Part shown: piece by piece, positions 18,362-28,085 of the stretch
How positions within the stretch are numbered: the first letter of the stretch is position 1
Layout of the letters: the number at the start of each line of letters is the position of its first letter
Assembly (NCBI RefSeq): GCF_900453205.1
Contig: NZ_UGQU01000003.1
Span: 604,048 to 668,047 of the forward strand
Reading direction: 5' to 3'
Source: Moraxella lacunata
GTDB lineage: Bacteria > Pseudomonadota > Gammaproteobacteria > Pseudomonadales > Moraxellaceae
Length of the DNA stretch: 64,000 nucleotides
The notes under the pieces: model-generated
The model's database searches: none
Seen by the model: only the letters and a program-made list of their open reading frames with translations
What the model was told of the DNA's origin: nothing
Made by a program: the position numbers and the translations under genes

Positions 18362-19624
18362 ATGGCAACCGAAAAATCAAAACAACTGCTGGTCTTGACA
18401 TCATCAACCATCGCATTTACCGTCTGCTTTATGATTTGGATGATGTTTGCGGTGCTTGGCATTCCAATCCAAAAGGCACTTGACTTATCCGAAACCCAAT
18501 TTGGACTACTTGCCGCCACGCCTGTCTTGACAGGCTCGCTTGTCCGCTTACCGCTTGGTATGATGACGGACAAATATGGCGGTCGCATTGTGTTTTTTGC
18601 TCTGATGATAGCGTGTGTGGTGCCGATATTTTTGATGAGCTATGCCAATGCTTATTGGCAGTTTTTGGTACTGGGTCTGTTTGCAGGGCTGGCAGGCGGG
18701 TCGTTCTCGGTGGGGATTGCCTATGTTGCCAAATGGTTTGAAGCGGAGCGTCAAGGCTTTGCCATGGGTGTGTTTGGGGCGGGTAATGCAGGCTCGGCAC
18801 TGACCAAGATGATAGGCCCTGCGATTATTGTTTACGGTGGCTGGCAGTTTTTGCCAAAGGTGTATGCAGGCATTATGCTCATTACTGCCATCGGTTTTTG
18901 GTTTATGTCGTTTGACAAAAAAGAACACCGCTCGGCAAGTAACGCAAGTTTCGCCAGTCAATTGGCGGTACTAAAAGACCCCAATGTGTGGCGTTATAGT
19001 CAGTATTATTCTATCGTCTTTGGCGGTTATGTCGCCCTTGCCTTGTGGATGACCAAATACTATGTCAATGAGTATGGATTTAGCCTACAAACGGCAGCGT
19101 TTTTGGCGGCGTGTTTTAGTCTACCAGGGGGCGTTTTGCGTGCGCTCGGTGGGTGGCTGTCGGACAAATATTCTGCCCATACCGTAACTTGGTGGGTGCT
19201 TTGGGCGTCATTTTTGTTCTTGTTTGTCTTGTCTTACCCACAAACAAGCCTTGTGGTGCAAACGGTGGATGGTGAGCGGGCATTTCATATCGGGCTAAAT
19301 TCTACCATCTTTACCATCTTGATTTTCTTATTGGGCATTGCCTTTGCCATCGGTAAAGCGTCCGTGTTCAAATACCTATCGGACGAATACAAAGACAACA
19401 TGGGGGCAGTCTCTGGCGTGGTTGGTCTGGCAGGGGGCTTGGGCGGATTTATCCTACCCATCATGTTTGGGGCGGCGGTGGATATAACAGGCGTACGCTC
19501 ATCGGCATTTATGATTATGTTTGGCGTGGTGTGGGTGAGCCTTGTGTGGATTTATATCTGTGAAGTCAAACCAAAAATGGAAGAAGGTCATCAGGCGATG
19601 TTAAAGATGAAAAATAAATCATAA
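18362..19624 (+). CDS. narK: Nitrate/nitrite transporter, NarK type (MFS)
   Basis: 420 residues with twelve predicted membrane helices. The conserved MFS loop appears as RLPLGMMTDKYGGR; NarK-type Gly-rich signatures appear as GLFAGLAGGSFSVGIA and GLAGGLGGFILP. The length and the single 12-helix unit fit NarK1/NarK2-like proteins. No narGHJI or nirBD follows; the next gene is a glutathione S-transferase. A terminator hairpin lies at 19650-19683. Whether it imports nitrate or exports nitrite cannot be told. Confidence 0.88.
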   Translation: MATEKSKQLLVLTSSTIAFTVCFMIWMMFAVLGIPIQKALDLSETQFGLLAATPVLTGSLVRLPLGMMTDKYGGRIVFFALMIACVVPIFLMSYANAYWQFLVLGLFAGLAGGSFSVGIAYVAKWFEAERQGFAMGVFGAGNAGSALTKMIGPAIIVYGGWQFLPKVYAGIMLITAIGFWFMSFDKKEHRSASNASFASQLAVLKDPNVWRYSQYYSIVFGGYVALALWMTKYYVNEYGFSLQTAAFLAACFSLPGGVLRALGGWLSDKYSAHTVTWWVLWASFLFLFVLSYPQTSLVVQTVDGERAFHIGLNSTIFTILIFLLGIAFAIGKASVFKYLSDEYKDNMGAVSGVVGLAGGLGGFILPIMFGAAVDITGVRSSAFMIMFGVVWVSLVWIYICEVKPKMEEGHQAMLKMKNKS

Positions 19625-19649
19625 AACATCGGCTAATAACCAATCATCA

Positions 19650-19683
19650 AATCAGGCGGTCTATGACGGGTCGCCTGATTTTT
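19650..19683 (+). terminator. Terminator hairpin after narK
   Basis: AATCAGGCG and CGCCTGATT form a perfect 9-bp stem separated by 12-16 bases and followed by TTTTG. Confidence 0.75.
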
Positions 19684-19787
19684 GTTTGTGTTTTGGGTGG
19701 GGGTTTGGTATGATGGCACCAAGTATCAATGAATTTGGCAAGATTGAAATTAAGGCGGTATCAATCATGCCCTAACAGGAAAGCCCC

Positions 19788-20456
19788 ATGCTCACTCTTC
19801 ATCATCTTAACCAATCTCGCTCGTTTCGTATTTTATGGCTATTGTGCGAACTAAACGCCTTATACGGCACGCCCTTTCGTGTCATCAAACACAACCGCAC
19901 CAAAAGCCACCTTGCCCCAAAAGAGCTAATAGAAATTCACCCCATGGGTAAAGCCCCGATTTTGGTGGATGAAACCCGTGGGCGGACGCTTGCCGAGTCG
20001 GGCTTTATCATTGAATATCTACTACGATATTATGACACGGACGGCAAATTATCACCCGCTGATGAGACGTGGGAGGACTATACGTTTTGGTTGCATTTCG
20101 CCGAAAGCTCGCTCATGCCTAACTTGGTCATGCGATTGGTATTTGCTAAAATCGTGCAAAAGTCGCCATTTTTTATCCGTCCTGTCATCAAAAGTGTGCA
20201 AAAGGGCGTTGAGAAGTCTTTTATCTCGCCTAATGTAGATAAAGCCCTGACTTTATTAAATAAGCATTTGGCAAATCGGCATTATCTGTCAGGGGCAGGG
20301 CAGGGGGTGTTTGGTGCTGTGGACATTCATCTGCATTTTGGTATTGCCCAGATGAAAAAATCGGGTGGGCTGTCTGATAAATGGATGCATGTCCATAACT
20401 GGCTAGCATACTGTGAATCTCGCCCCAGTTTTGAGATGGCACAAAGTTATGAGTAG
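19788..20456 (+). CDS. Glutathione S-transferase family protein
   Basis: 222 residues. N-terminal thioredoxin-like domain (about 1-80; LHHLNQSRSFRILWLLCEL, then cis-Pro in MGKAPIL and the E-S glutathione contact in LAESG) and an all-helical C-terminal domain. The catalytic residue is probably the Ser/Asn near position 8-10. Cytoplasmic detoxification enzyme; substrate unknown. Convergent with nadK (6-base gap). Confidence 0.88.
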   Translation: MLTLHHLNQSRSFRILWLLCELNALYGTPFRVIKHNRTKSHLAPKELIEIHPMGKAPILVDETRGRTLAESGFIIEYLLRYYDTDGKLSPADETWEDYTFWLHFAESSLMPNLVMRLVFAKIVQKSPFFIRPVIKSVQKGVEKSFISPNVDKALTLLNKHLANRHYLSGAGQGVFGAVDIHLHFGIAQMKKSGGLSDKWMHVHNWLAYCESRPSFEMAQSYE

Positions 20457-20462
20457 TAAGCC

Positions 20463-21443
20463 CTACTCATCTTTTAATGAAAACTCTTCGGTATATAAGC
20501 TCCAATTAAGCTTGGTGCGACAGGCTTGGTAAAAATCTACGTCCAAAGGGTGTAGGAGAATTAAAGATTTTTCATGCTTGGTGATGAGTAGGGTTTGGTC
20601 GTTGTCTAGCGGTACGCTTGCTTCGCCGTCAGAGCTGACCATGGGCTGAGTGCGGTTGTCTTTGTGGATTTTGATGGTGATTTTGCTGGTGCCTGCAACC
20701 ACGATGGGGCGACTAGACAGTGTGTGCGGGTGCATGGGAGCCAGACAAATGGCATCTAGGCTTGGATGAATGATAGGGCCTCCTGCTGAGAGTGAATAGG
20801 CGGTAGAACCTGTTGGGGTTGCCACAATCAGCCCATCAGCATGCTGACGATAGACATCAATGTCATCAATTTGTAGTTTAAAATCAATGGTATGCACTGA
20901 TTTACCTGCGTGTAGTACCACATCATTTAGGGCATAGCTTTCATGAAACACTTGCGTGTTGCCGTCATCATCTCGCCCGAGTACCTGCATTTTTAACAAA
21001 AAACGCTCATCGGTGTGATACTCGCCAGCAAAGACTTCTGATAGCTCCATCTCCAAACGCTCAGGGTTGATGTCCGCCAAAAACCCCAGTCGCCCACGAT
21101 TGACCCCGAGTACTGGCACGCCCGTTCCCGCCAAGAGAGAACCCGCCTGCAAGATAGAGCCGTCGCCACCGACCACCATGACCAAGTCGCAATGCTCGCC
21201 CATGCGACCACGTGGCACGATTTTGATGGGGTTGTCATCTCTATCAAAATCGATGTGTATACCCTCAATGCTGGCGGTGCTGGTGTCAATGGTGATTTCT
21301 AGTCCCCACTCTGACAGCAGGTTAATGAGTTCGTTTAATGTGGTGATGATGCTTTTTTTGCCGGCACGCCCCATGAGTCCAATGCGTTTGAAATGGCTCT
21401 TTTGGATATTAAAAGATGTCGGTGAAATGGCGGTTTCGCTCAT
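20463..21443 (-). CDS. nadK: NAD kinase
   Basis: 326 residues from ATG 21443; the frame is open to 21500, but the AGGAC ribosome-binding site fits the ATG at 21443 and the extension is hydrophobic and unlike the family. Phosphorylates NAD to NADP. Diagnostic motifs: VVGGDGSIL (GGDG phosphate loop), NRGRLGFLAD and the NE/D-type segment DGLIVATPTGSTAYSLSAGGP. The C-terminal region (SSDGEASVPL) fits the family. Divergent from the Bax inhibitor-1 gene. Confidence 0.95.
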   Translation of the reverse strand: MSETAISPTSFNIQKSHFKRIGLMGRAGKKSIITTLNELINLLSEWGLEITIDTSTASIEGIHIDFDRDDNPIKIVPRGRMGEHCDLVMVVGGDGSILQAGSLLAGTGVPVLGVNRGRLGFLADINPERLEMELSEVFAGEYHTDERFLLKMQVLGRDDDGNTQVFHESYALNDVVLHAGKSVHTIDFKLQIDDIDVYRQHADGLIVATPTGSTAYSLSAGGPIIHPSLDAICLAPMHPHTLSSRPIVVAGTSKITIKIHKDNRTQPMVSSDGEASVPLDNDQTLLITKHEKSLILLHPLDVDFYQACRTKLNWSLYTEEFSLKDE

Positions 21444-21606
21444 GATGGCAACAGTCCTGATATTATTATCTTTAAAAAATAAAAAGCATATGATAACCAA
21501 ACTCCGCCCAGACTACAAGTAAAAACCCATAAAGCTTGTAAATGATACCAACATCCCCATTAATCAAAAAAATACCCATGCTGTTTTATTAAAATGGCAA
21601 AAATAC

Positions 21607-21635
21607 TTGATTTTTAAAAGCAAATATAGTATAAA
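21607..21635 (+). promoter_or_regulatory. Sigma-70 type promoter for the Bax inhibitor-1 family gene
   Basis: TTGATT at 21607-21612 and TATAAA at 21630-21635, separated by 17 bases, about 60 bases before ATG 21698. The RBS is AAGGAAAA. Confidence 0.6.
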
Positions 21636-21697
21636 ACACCAAACTGTTTTAACTCTCAATTTATCAATCTATTCTTAATTTTTATATAAGGAAAATT

Positions 21698-22420
21698 ATG
21701 GCAAACCCTATTGTTAGTCGTACCGAACTACTGGCAGGTGATGTACCGATGACGGTCAATGGTGTGGTCAAAAAGACTGCTCTACTGCTTGGCATTTCTG
21801 CTGTTTCGGGCTTTGGAATGTTTTTCTTTGCTTTGATGAGTGGCGCGTCATCAGGAGTATTAATGGGCTTGGCGGTGGTTGCCATGTTGGTTACCATGGG
21901 TCTAGGTCTCGCCACTGCCTTTAAGCCACATCTGGCCAAAACACTTGCTGTGCCTTATGCTCTGCTAGAAGGCGTATTTATCGGTGTTGCCTCTGCTTTT
22001 GCCTTTTATAAAGCCCCAAGCGTGCCACTACTTGCCTTATCAGCAACTTTTGTTACTGGGGCGGTCATGCTGACCCTTTATACTACGGGCATCATTAAAG
22101 TGACCGAAAAATTCCGCTCATTGGTAATATCTGCCTCTATCGCTATCATGATTGTTTATGCCATTCAGTGGATTATGTCGCTGGTGTTTGGTAGCTCGAT
22201 CCCACATCTGTTCGGTGGCGGTATGATTGCCATTGGGTTTAGTGTTTTTACCACGCTCATCGCTTCTTTCTTTTTGTTAATTGATTTTAAAAACATCGAA
22301 GATGGTGCCATGTATGGCGTGAACAAAGAGTTTGAATGGGTCTATGGCATTGGCGTGTTAGCAACGCTGGTGTGGATGTACGTTGAATTTTTACGCTTGA
22401 TTGGTTATTTGCAAGAATAA
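21698..22420 (+). CDS. Bax inhibitor-1 / YccA family membrane protein
   Basis: 240 residues with seven predicted helices. A short polar N-terminus (VSRTELLAGDVPMTVNGVVKK) precedes them. The C-terminal part (LIDFKNIEDGAMYGVNKEFEWVYGIG) matches the Bax1-I subgroup in which acidic residues of DFxxIE are conserved. Family members are putative Ca2+ leak channels or FtsH modulators; the role here is not known. A clear promoter lies upstream and a terminator hairpin downstream. Confidence 0.9.
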   Translation: MANPIVSRTELLAGDVPMTVNGVVKKTALLLGISAVSGFGMFFFALMSGASSGVLMGLAVVAMLVTMGLGLATAFKPHLAKTLAVPYALLEGVFIGVASAFAFYKAPSVPLLALSATFVTGAVMLTLYTTGIIKVTEKFRSLVISASIAIMIVYAIQWIMSLVFGSSIPHLFGGGMIAIGFSVFTTLIASFFLLIDFKNIEDGAMYGVNKEFEWVYGIGVLATLVWMYVEFLRLIGYLQE

Positions 22421-22436
22421 TCATCTGTTAAAACAA

Positions 22437-22466
22437 CAAAAACGCTCTGATGTCAGGGCGTTTTTT
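22437..22466 (+). terminator. Terminator hairpin after Bax inhibitor-1 gene
   Basis: AAAACGCTCTGA and TCAGGGCGTTTT pair with a minimal loop, followed by a T run. Confidence 0.8.
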
Positions 22467-22552
22467 ATGGCTGGTTTTGATGAGAAATAATAAACATCTC
22501 CCCAATTTTTTGTTATAATTTGCCAATTTTAATAAAGCATGAGTTTATAATA

Positions 22553-24298
22553 ATGACTTCTCGTATGTTGATGATGGTGGGGCTAGGCACTGTTTTGCTA
22601 GGCTGTCAATCATTGCCATCCACACCGCACCTTCCTAAAAGCATCGAGCTGACCGAGCGGGTGCATTTGGCACATGAAGCGTTGCTTGCCAAGCGCTTGA
22701 ATAATCAAAGCAATCACAGTCAGGCTTATCTCAACCAGCGAGATGATGACCCAGATACAGGTTTTTTGGGCAAAGAAATCAATCTGGAAACAGATGCTCC
22801 GTCTCAAGAAGAGTTGTCTTTGAGTACCATCATTGATGAGCAGACCGAATACCATCCCACGCTATCGGGGTATTATCCCATCGCCACAGGAGCGAATGCG
22901 TTTGCATCGCGCAGTATTTTATCTGACATGGCAACGCACACTATTGATGTACAGTACTATATCTGGCATGATGACGAAGCGGGATTTTTGATGCTAAAGG
23001 ACTTGTGGCAAGCGGCAGAGCGAGGTGTGCTTGTTCGCTTGCTTTTGGATGATTTTAATGGCAATCCTAGGCTTGATGAACAGCTTGCCTTGTTTGCTAA
23101 GCACCCTAACATTGCTGTGCGTGTGGTAAACCCCTTTACCTATCGCCGTTATAAATTCATGAATTATCTGACATCGCCTGTGCGTATTAACGTGCGCATG
23201 CACAACAAGAGCATGACTTTTGATAATCACATCAGCATCATCGGTGGGCGTAATATCGGCAATGAGTACCTAAACAACCATCAAAACAACCACTTTGCTG
23301 ACCTAGATGTTCTGCTTATTGGCGAAGTGGTGGGCGACATTACCAAAAGTTTTGATGAATACTGGCAATCGCCAACGGCTTATGATATTGAGACACTAGT
23401 ATCAACAGGCAAAGAGCGACCCCACCAGTCGGCGATGGCGGTATTTAGTAAAGATAACGACGATGGTTTAAATGCCACCAAAAATGAGCGAGCCTTGCGT
23501 ACCTACCGCAGTGCCGTGGCGAGCAGTACCATTGGCAAGGATTTGCTCAATAAAAATGTGCCATTTCGCTGGGTTGATATGAAATTTTTGGCGGATGATG
23601 TGGCAAAGCTCAACACCAAAGTCAAAAATGAAAATCCCAAGGACGGTCATCTGGTCAGCAAACTTCGCCATGAACTCGGTCGCCCCAAAGAACGCCTAAG
23701 CATCATCTCATCGTATTTTGTTCCCACCAAGGACGGTGTGCGTACACTGACCACCCTTGCCAAAGATGGTGTGAACGTGAGTATACTGACCAACTCATTT
23801 GATGCCACTGACGTGGGTGCGGTGCATGCAGGATATGGGCATTGGCGTCAGGAGTTGTTGTCAGCAGGCGTGAAGATTTATGAGTTAAAATCCACGGCTA
23901 AAAACACCAAAGAAGATGAAAATAAACTATGGCGTACCAAACGCATGACCACCACCAGTCTGCACGCCAAAGCCTTTGCTGTGGACAATCATAAAGTGTT
24001 TATCGGTTCGTATAATATTGACCCACGTTCGGCAAACATCAACACCGAGCTTGGCGTGATGATTTATGATGAAGAGCTGGCGTATCAGCTTCACAATGCC
24101 CTAAATAATGCTGGCGACCAAGAAAATTCGGTCATTTTAAACCAAGTTTATGAAGTGCGCTTGGTGAATGGGGAGCTTCAGTGGCGAACCTTAGAACAGG
24201 GGCAAGAAGTGATTTTTGACAAAGAGCCACACATGAACACCCCTGAGCGTATTGGCGTATCATTCATGAGTTGGTTGCCGATAGATTGGCTATTGTGA
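22553..24298 (+). CDS. Phospholipase D family lipoprotein, cardiolipin synthase ClsC-like
   Basis: 581 residues from ATG 22553; a further in-frame start 33 bases upstream would spoil the signal peptide. Lipobox LLGC (MTSRMLMMVGLGTVLLGCQS) predicts a lipid-anchored protein. Two HxK-type PLD motifs: MHNKSMTFDNHISIIGGRN (about residue 220) and LHAKAFAVDNHKVFIGSYN (about 475), the arrangement of bacterial cardiolipin synthases. ClsC (YmdC) of E. coli condenses phosphatidylglycerol with phosphatidylethanolamine and needs YmdB, which is absent here. The lipoprotein anchor is usual for this clade in Moraxella/Acinetobacter relatives, as far as I recall. Confidence 0.85.
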   Translation: MTSRMLMMVGLGTVLLGCQSLPSTPHLPKSIELTERVHLAHEALLAKRLNNQSNHSQAYLNQRDDDPDTGFLGKEINLETDAPSQEELSLSTIIDEQTEYHPTLSGYYPIATGANAFASRSILSDMATHTIDVQYYIWHDDEAGFLMLKDLWQAAERGVLVRLLLDDFNGNPRLDEQLALFAKHPNIAVRVVNPFTYRRYKFMNYLTSPVRINVRMHNKSMTFDNHISIIGGRNIGNEYLNNHQNNHFADLDVLLIGEVVGDITKSFDEYWQSPTAYDIETLVSTGKERPHQSAMAVFSKDNDDGLNATKNERALRTYRSAVASSTIGKDLLNKNVPFRWVDMKFLADDVAKLNTKVKNENPKDGHLVSKLRHELGRPKERLSIISSYFVPTKDGVRTLTTLAKDGVNVSILTNSFDATDVGAVHAGYGHWRQELLSAGVKIYELKSTAKNTKEDENKLWRTKRMTTTSLHAKAFAVDNHKVFIGSYNIDPRSANINTELGVMIYDEELAYQLHNALNNAGDQENSVILNQVYEVRLVNGELQWRTLEQGQEVIFDKEPHMNTPERIGVSFMSWLPIDWLL

Positions 24299-24307
24299 TT
24301 GCTTATG

Positions 24308-24441
24308 TCTAGGGCGTGCCTGCCATTGATAACATGTTTGCAAAATACGATGAAAATTTGACAATTTTAAGCAATTCTTGCAGGAAAAACGTGCGATTTT
24401 TATCATTTTATTGCAAATACCAAAAACACGCACGTCCTAGA
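24308..24441. mobile_element. MITE-like repeat, copy B
   Basis: About 134 bp with imperfect terminal inverted repeats: left TCTAGGGCGTGCCTGC at 24308 and right arm ending CACGTCCTAGA at 24441 (13 of 16 paired positions). The interior is AT-rich and non-coding. The left end matches copy A, and the whole matches copy C at 54037-54160 (shared blocks ATTGATAAC, AAATTTGACAA and ATTGCAAATACCAA). No flanking duplication could be confirmed. Confidence 0.65.
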
Positions 24442-24536
24442 TGGCTGAATGTTAATTTTAACAAAATACATAAAAATTGTTGCTATTTTAAGCAGTTTTT
24501 AGTACATTATACAAAAATAATACACAAATATTTACA

Positions 24537-25925
24537 ATGCCACAAGCTACCTTATCCTCTCATCATATCCGCCTGATTGCCACGGTCGCTTCGGTGACCA
24601 TGTTGGCATTTTTTGATTATGCCTTGGTGTTTTATCTCAAAGAGGTGATTGCTGACAATTTCTTTGGCGGGCGTGAAGTGATGTGGTTGTATTCGATGCA
24701 GGTGGTGGGACTGTTTTTAGGGGCATATATCGCCCACCCTATTGGTGGGTTTTTATTGGGGCAATATGGTGATGCCAACGGCAGGCGAGCGGTCTTATTC
24801 TTGAGCTTACTGGGCTTGACTGTGTTTACTTTTATCATTGCAGTACTGCCAACCTATCATCATTTGGGGGTGCTTTCTCCGATTTTATTTATCGTTGCTC
24901 GCTTTGGGCAGGGGTTTGCTTATGGGGGTCAGATTCCGTCTGCCTTGGTGCTACTTACTGAACAGTTGCCCATGAGACGAGTGGGGTTTGGGTGCAGTTT
25001 TGTTGTGGTGGGTGTTTTGATCGGGGTGCTTTTGGTGAGCCTGCTGTCCAATTTTTTGGCAAACATTCTAAGTTATGCAGACATGCTCAGCTATGGGTGG
25101 CGGATCCCTTTTGTCATTGGTGGTGTGCTGTCAGCATCATTGCTGTTGTCGCTACACACTTTAAAAGAAACCTCCATCGATGTGCAGACCAAAGACCGCC
25201 ATGCTGAAGCTGGGCATACGCTCAGTGCCATGAGTTTTGATGGATTAACTAAGACCCAAATCCAAGACTTAGCAGATGCTAATATTTTTCATGATGACAA
25301 ACCCCAATCCATCCAAAAATCACCTTTAGTTCAAATCATCACCAAAAATCGCCTATCCAGTCTTATCCCTGCTGTACTAGTATCATGGATTATGCTGAGT
25401 GTCTTTATTGTCATTGCCATAATAATGCCGATGCTACTTAACATTAGCTTTGCGGTGTCGGAGAGTATTTTGGTATTCGGGTCGGGTCTTGCGGTCTTTT
25501 TTATGATGATTGGCTGTGCGTTTTATGGCTATTTGATGGATAGGGTGAATGCAGGTAAAGTGATGATTTTCGGCGGTATATTCTTTATCGTTAACACATC
25601 ACTGTTTTTTGTCCAGTTGGGGCTTGGTAGTGATTTAATGCTACTGTGGTTTGCTCTGCTTGGGTTTTCGGGAGGTATGATTGCGACGTTGCCTGCGGTC
25701 TTGGTGCGACTGTTCCCCAGTAAAATCCGCCTAACCAGCATTGCCTTAACTTATAATGTTACTTATGCATTGGTAGCAGGTGGTGTGCCGTCACTGTTGG
25801 CATTTGCCACGTTTCATCTACCACTTGCCCCTGCTTTGTATCTCTTATGGGTGGGGCTTCTGACGATATTTTTAAGTTTTTATATCTATTATCTGCCCAG
25901 AAGCGAGCGAGACATCGCCAGATAA
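24537..25925 (+). CDS. MFS transporter, metabolite:H+ symporter type
   Basis: 462 residues with about twelve helices. The loop after helix 2 (GGFLLGQYGDANGRRAVLF) is the MHS-family version of the MFS signature, as in ProP, KgtP and ShiA. A polar central loop of about 75 residues (TSIDVQTKDRH... to TKNRLSS) divides the two halves. The substrate is not predictable; organic acids, proline/betaine or shikimate are the family options. The ATG lies directly after the repeat-containing gap. No operon partner. Confidence 0.85.
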   Translation: MPQATLSSHHIRLIATVASVTMLAFFDYALVFYLKEVIADNFFGGREVMWLYSMQVVGLFLGAYIAHPIGGFLLGQYGDANGRRAVLFLSLLGLTVFTFIIAVLPTYHHLGVLSPILFIVARFGQGFAYGGQIPSALVLLTEQLPMRRVGFGCSFVVVGVLIGVLLVSLLSNFLANILSYADMLSYGWRIPFVIGGVLSASLLLSLHTLKETSIDVQTKDRHAEAGHTLSAMSFDGLTKTQIQDLADANIFHDDKPQSIQKSPLVQIITKNRLSSLIPAVLVSWIMLSVFIVIAIIMPMLLNISFAVSESILVFGSGLAVFFMMIGCAFYGYLMDRVNAGKVMIFGGIFFIVNTSLFFVQLGLGSDLMLLWFALLGFSGGMIATLPAVLVRLFPSKIRLTSIALTYNVTYALVAGGVPSLLAFATFHLPLAPALYLLWVGLLTIFLSFYIYYLPRSERDIAR

Positions 25926-25947
25926 TCATGTGATAATCATGTGACAG

Positions 25948-26811
25948 TCATGTAGCTTTATCCATCACAAACTCCACAAACTTTCTCACTATCGCAGACG
26001 GATAACGCTGGGACGCATAAAGCATAAATAATTCATAATCAGGCTTTTTAAGCTCTGGCAAAATCTCAATCACACGATTGTCTTTTATCCACTCATTTGC
26101 CGTAAAATCAGCTACTTGCCCAATCGCCTGCCCCTGCAAAATCATATGTTCAACCGCATAAACATCATTACTGGCAAACCAAAACGGTAAGGTGATTTTC
26201 TCTTTATTCATTTGAACAAGCACTTCTTGTTCGCCATTTTTTGCCCAAGTAGCGAGCGGAAAATGTTTCAAATCCTGCAAAGTTTTGGGCGTGCCAAACC
26301 GTGCCAATAAATCAGGGTGGGCAACCCATTTTGTGCCAAGGGTGGCGACTTTTTTGGCGATAAAATCATCGCCGTGCAAATTGCCAATGCGAAACGCCAC
26401 ATCAATGCTATCAAGACTTAAATCCAAAATGCGGTCGGTCATTGTGGCGTGGATTTGCACATTGGGGAATTTTTGCCCAAATTCACTTATCCACGCCAAA
26501 ACAGGTTCGCATTTGGGCGGGGCGGAAATTCGTAGCATACCTTTTAAATTTTGCTCATCATCAAACAAAACCTGCTTGGCATTTAACAAATTATCAATGG
26601 ACAAATGCACTTCATCATAAAGTTTTTGCCCTGCAAGCGTGGGTTTAACCCCTGATTTTTGGCGGTCAAACAGCTGAATTTGTAAGGATTTTTCCAGTTC
26701 AGCAATTTGACGGCTAATGGTGGCGATTGGTACGCCCAGTTTTTCGGAAGTTTTGGAGAGACTGCCGTATTTAATCACGGAGACAAATAGGGATAAGGCG
26801 TTTAGGTTCAT
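25948..26811 (-). CDS. LysR-family regulator (paralogue 1)
   Basis: 287 residues. N-terminal winged helix (1-60; LSKTSEKLGVPIATISRQIAELEKSLQIQLFDR) and a periplasmic-binding-like effector domain (about 90-285). Closely similar along its whole length to the LysR at 41550-42440, including DRQKSGVKPT, FIAKKV and RFGTPKT, so they are paralogues. Divergent from the ImmA-like gene. LysR proteins usually control the divergent gene; here the next oxidoreductase (28768) is separated from it by a toxin-antitoxin cassette. Confidence 0.9.
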   Translation of the reverse strand: MNLNALSLFVSVIKYGSLSKTSEKLGVPIATISRQIAELEKSLQIQLFDRQKSGVKPTLAGQKLYDEVHLSIDNLLNAKQVLFDDEQNLKGMLRISAPPKCEPVLAWISEFGQKFPNVQIHATMTDRILDLSLDSIDVAFRIGNLHGDDFIAKKVATLGTKWVAHPDLLARFGTPKTLQDLKHFPLATWAKNGEQEVLVQMNKEKITLPFWFASNDVYAVEHMILQGQAIGQVADFTANEWIKDNRVIEILPELKKPDYELFMLYASQRYPSAIVRKFVEFVMDKAT

Positions 26812-26960
26812 AAGATTTTCATTTTTGGAACAATTTGCTTATTTTAATGGATTATCGTACTGTTTTTCAAATGTTTTTGAGCAAAATAACAAAATGGATT
26901 TTCATCTATAAAAATGGTATAATTTTTACAGATAATTAACTTTAAAAACTGGCGAAAATC

Positions 26961-28085
26961 GTGGAATTGCAAATTTCCCCTACTATGATAAGTTGGATAG
27001 CAGAATTGGAGCATACAAATGCCCAAACGCTGGCAAACGAACTCGCCCCAAAAAAAGTTGATAAATTTTTGCAAGGTTTGTTGAGTAAAACAACCGCCAT
27101 TCAGCTTGCCAAACGAGCCAATATTCCTTTTGGCTACTTGTTTTTGCAAACGCCACCACAAATTAATTTGCCTAATATCCCTGATTTGCGTCAAACAATC
27201 GGAGCCGAGCCATTAAGTGCAGATTTTTTTGAGATTTTACAAGATATTGAATATAAACAAGATTGGTTTAAAGAATATCTTTTGGATAATGGCAATGAAC
27301 CATTAGATTTTGTTGGAAAGTTTAAATTTTCCCCAAATTTAGACTCCAAAATTGTTGTTCAAGATATTATCAATACACTAAATATTGATTTGAAAAATGA
27401 AATTAAAAATCTAAATAAAGATAATTATTTTAAATTTTTAAGTCAAGAATTTGAGCGTATTGGGATTTTGATTTTTAAAAATGGCGTGGTTAAAAATAAA
27501 ACCAATCGCCAATTAAGTGTTGCTGAGTTTCGTGGATTTGCATTGGTAGATAAAATTGCCCCTGTGGTTTTTATTAATGGTTCAGACAGTCCGTCTGCTC
27601 AGCTTTTTACGCTTGTTCACGAAGTGGCACATATTTGGATTGGACAATCTGGTGTTTCTTCTTGGAATCAAGACCAAGCCGTAGAATCTTTTTGTAATAA
27701 AGTAGCAGCCGAGTTTTTAATGCCGACTGATATTTTTATACAATATTGGCAAACAGAAAATAGTAATGATAGCATCATAAAATTAATGGCTTTATTTAAA
27801 GTCAGTAAATTGGCGATTATTATCAAAGCAGTAACGCTGGGTTTATTATCTCCCCAAGAAATTCATAATGAGCGAGCTTATTTAAAACGCCAAGAAAAAA
27901 ATACAGAAACTGCTGGTGGAAATTTTTATAATACCGCTAGCATTCGCCAAAGTCGTAAATTTAGTGAAGTTGTATTAAATCAAGCAGTTAGTCAGCATTT
28001 ACCATTGCGAGTTGCAGGGCAATTACTCAATATGCACGCCGATAAGGTAATGGTATTTTACCGCAACCGCAGGGGAGAAAATTAA
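26961..28085 (+). CDS. ImmA/IrrE-family metallopeptidase, putative antitoxin partner
   Basis: 374 residues from GTG 26961. The N-terminal ~60 residues (NAQTLANELAP...AIQLAKRANIPFGYLF) resemble the degenerate helix-turn-helix seen in COG2856 proteins. Zinc-protease motif HEVAH at 220-224 with a downstream Glu in KVAAEFLMP (about 255). The C-terminal tail resembles a short DNA-binding or dimer segment. Its stop overlaps the ATG of the PIN gene, so the two are translationally coupled. In such pairs the ImmA-like protein is the antitoxin or regulator and may cleave partners. AT-rich relative to flanking genes, so likely transferred. Confidence 0.85.
   Translation: MELQISPTMISWIAELEHTNAQTLANELAPKKVDKFLQGLLSKTTAIQLAKRANIPFGYLFLQTPPQINLPNIPDLRQTIGAEPLSADFFEILQDIEYKQDWFKEYLLDNGNEPLDFVGKFKFSPNLDSKIVVQDIINTLNIDLKNEIKNLNKDNYFKFLSQEFERIGILIFKNGVVKNKTNRQLSVAEFRGFALVDKIAPVVFINGSDSPSAQLFTLVHEVAHIWIGQSGVSSWNQDQAVESFCNKVAAEFLMPTDIFIQYWQTENSNDSIIKLMALFKVSKLAIIIKAVTLGLLSPQEIHNERAYLKRQEKNTETAGGNFYNTASIRQSRKFSEVVLNQAVSQHLPLRVAGQLLNMHADKVMVFYRNRRGEN

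Noticed and set aside
21444..21500. N-terminal extension of NAD kinase
   Set aside because: The extra 19 residues are hydrophobic, lack a ribosome-binding site and do not fit the family; ATG 21443 has AGGAC at good distance.
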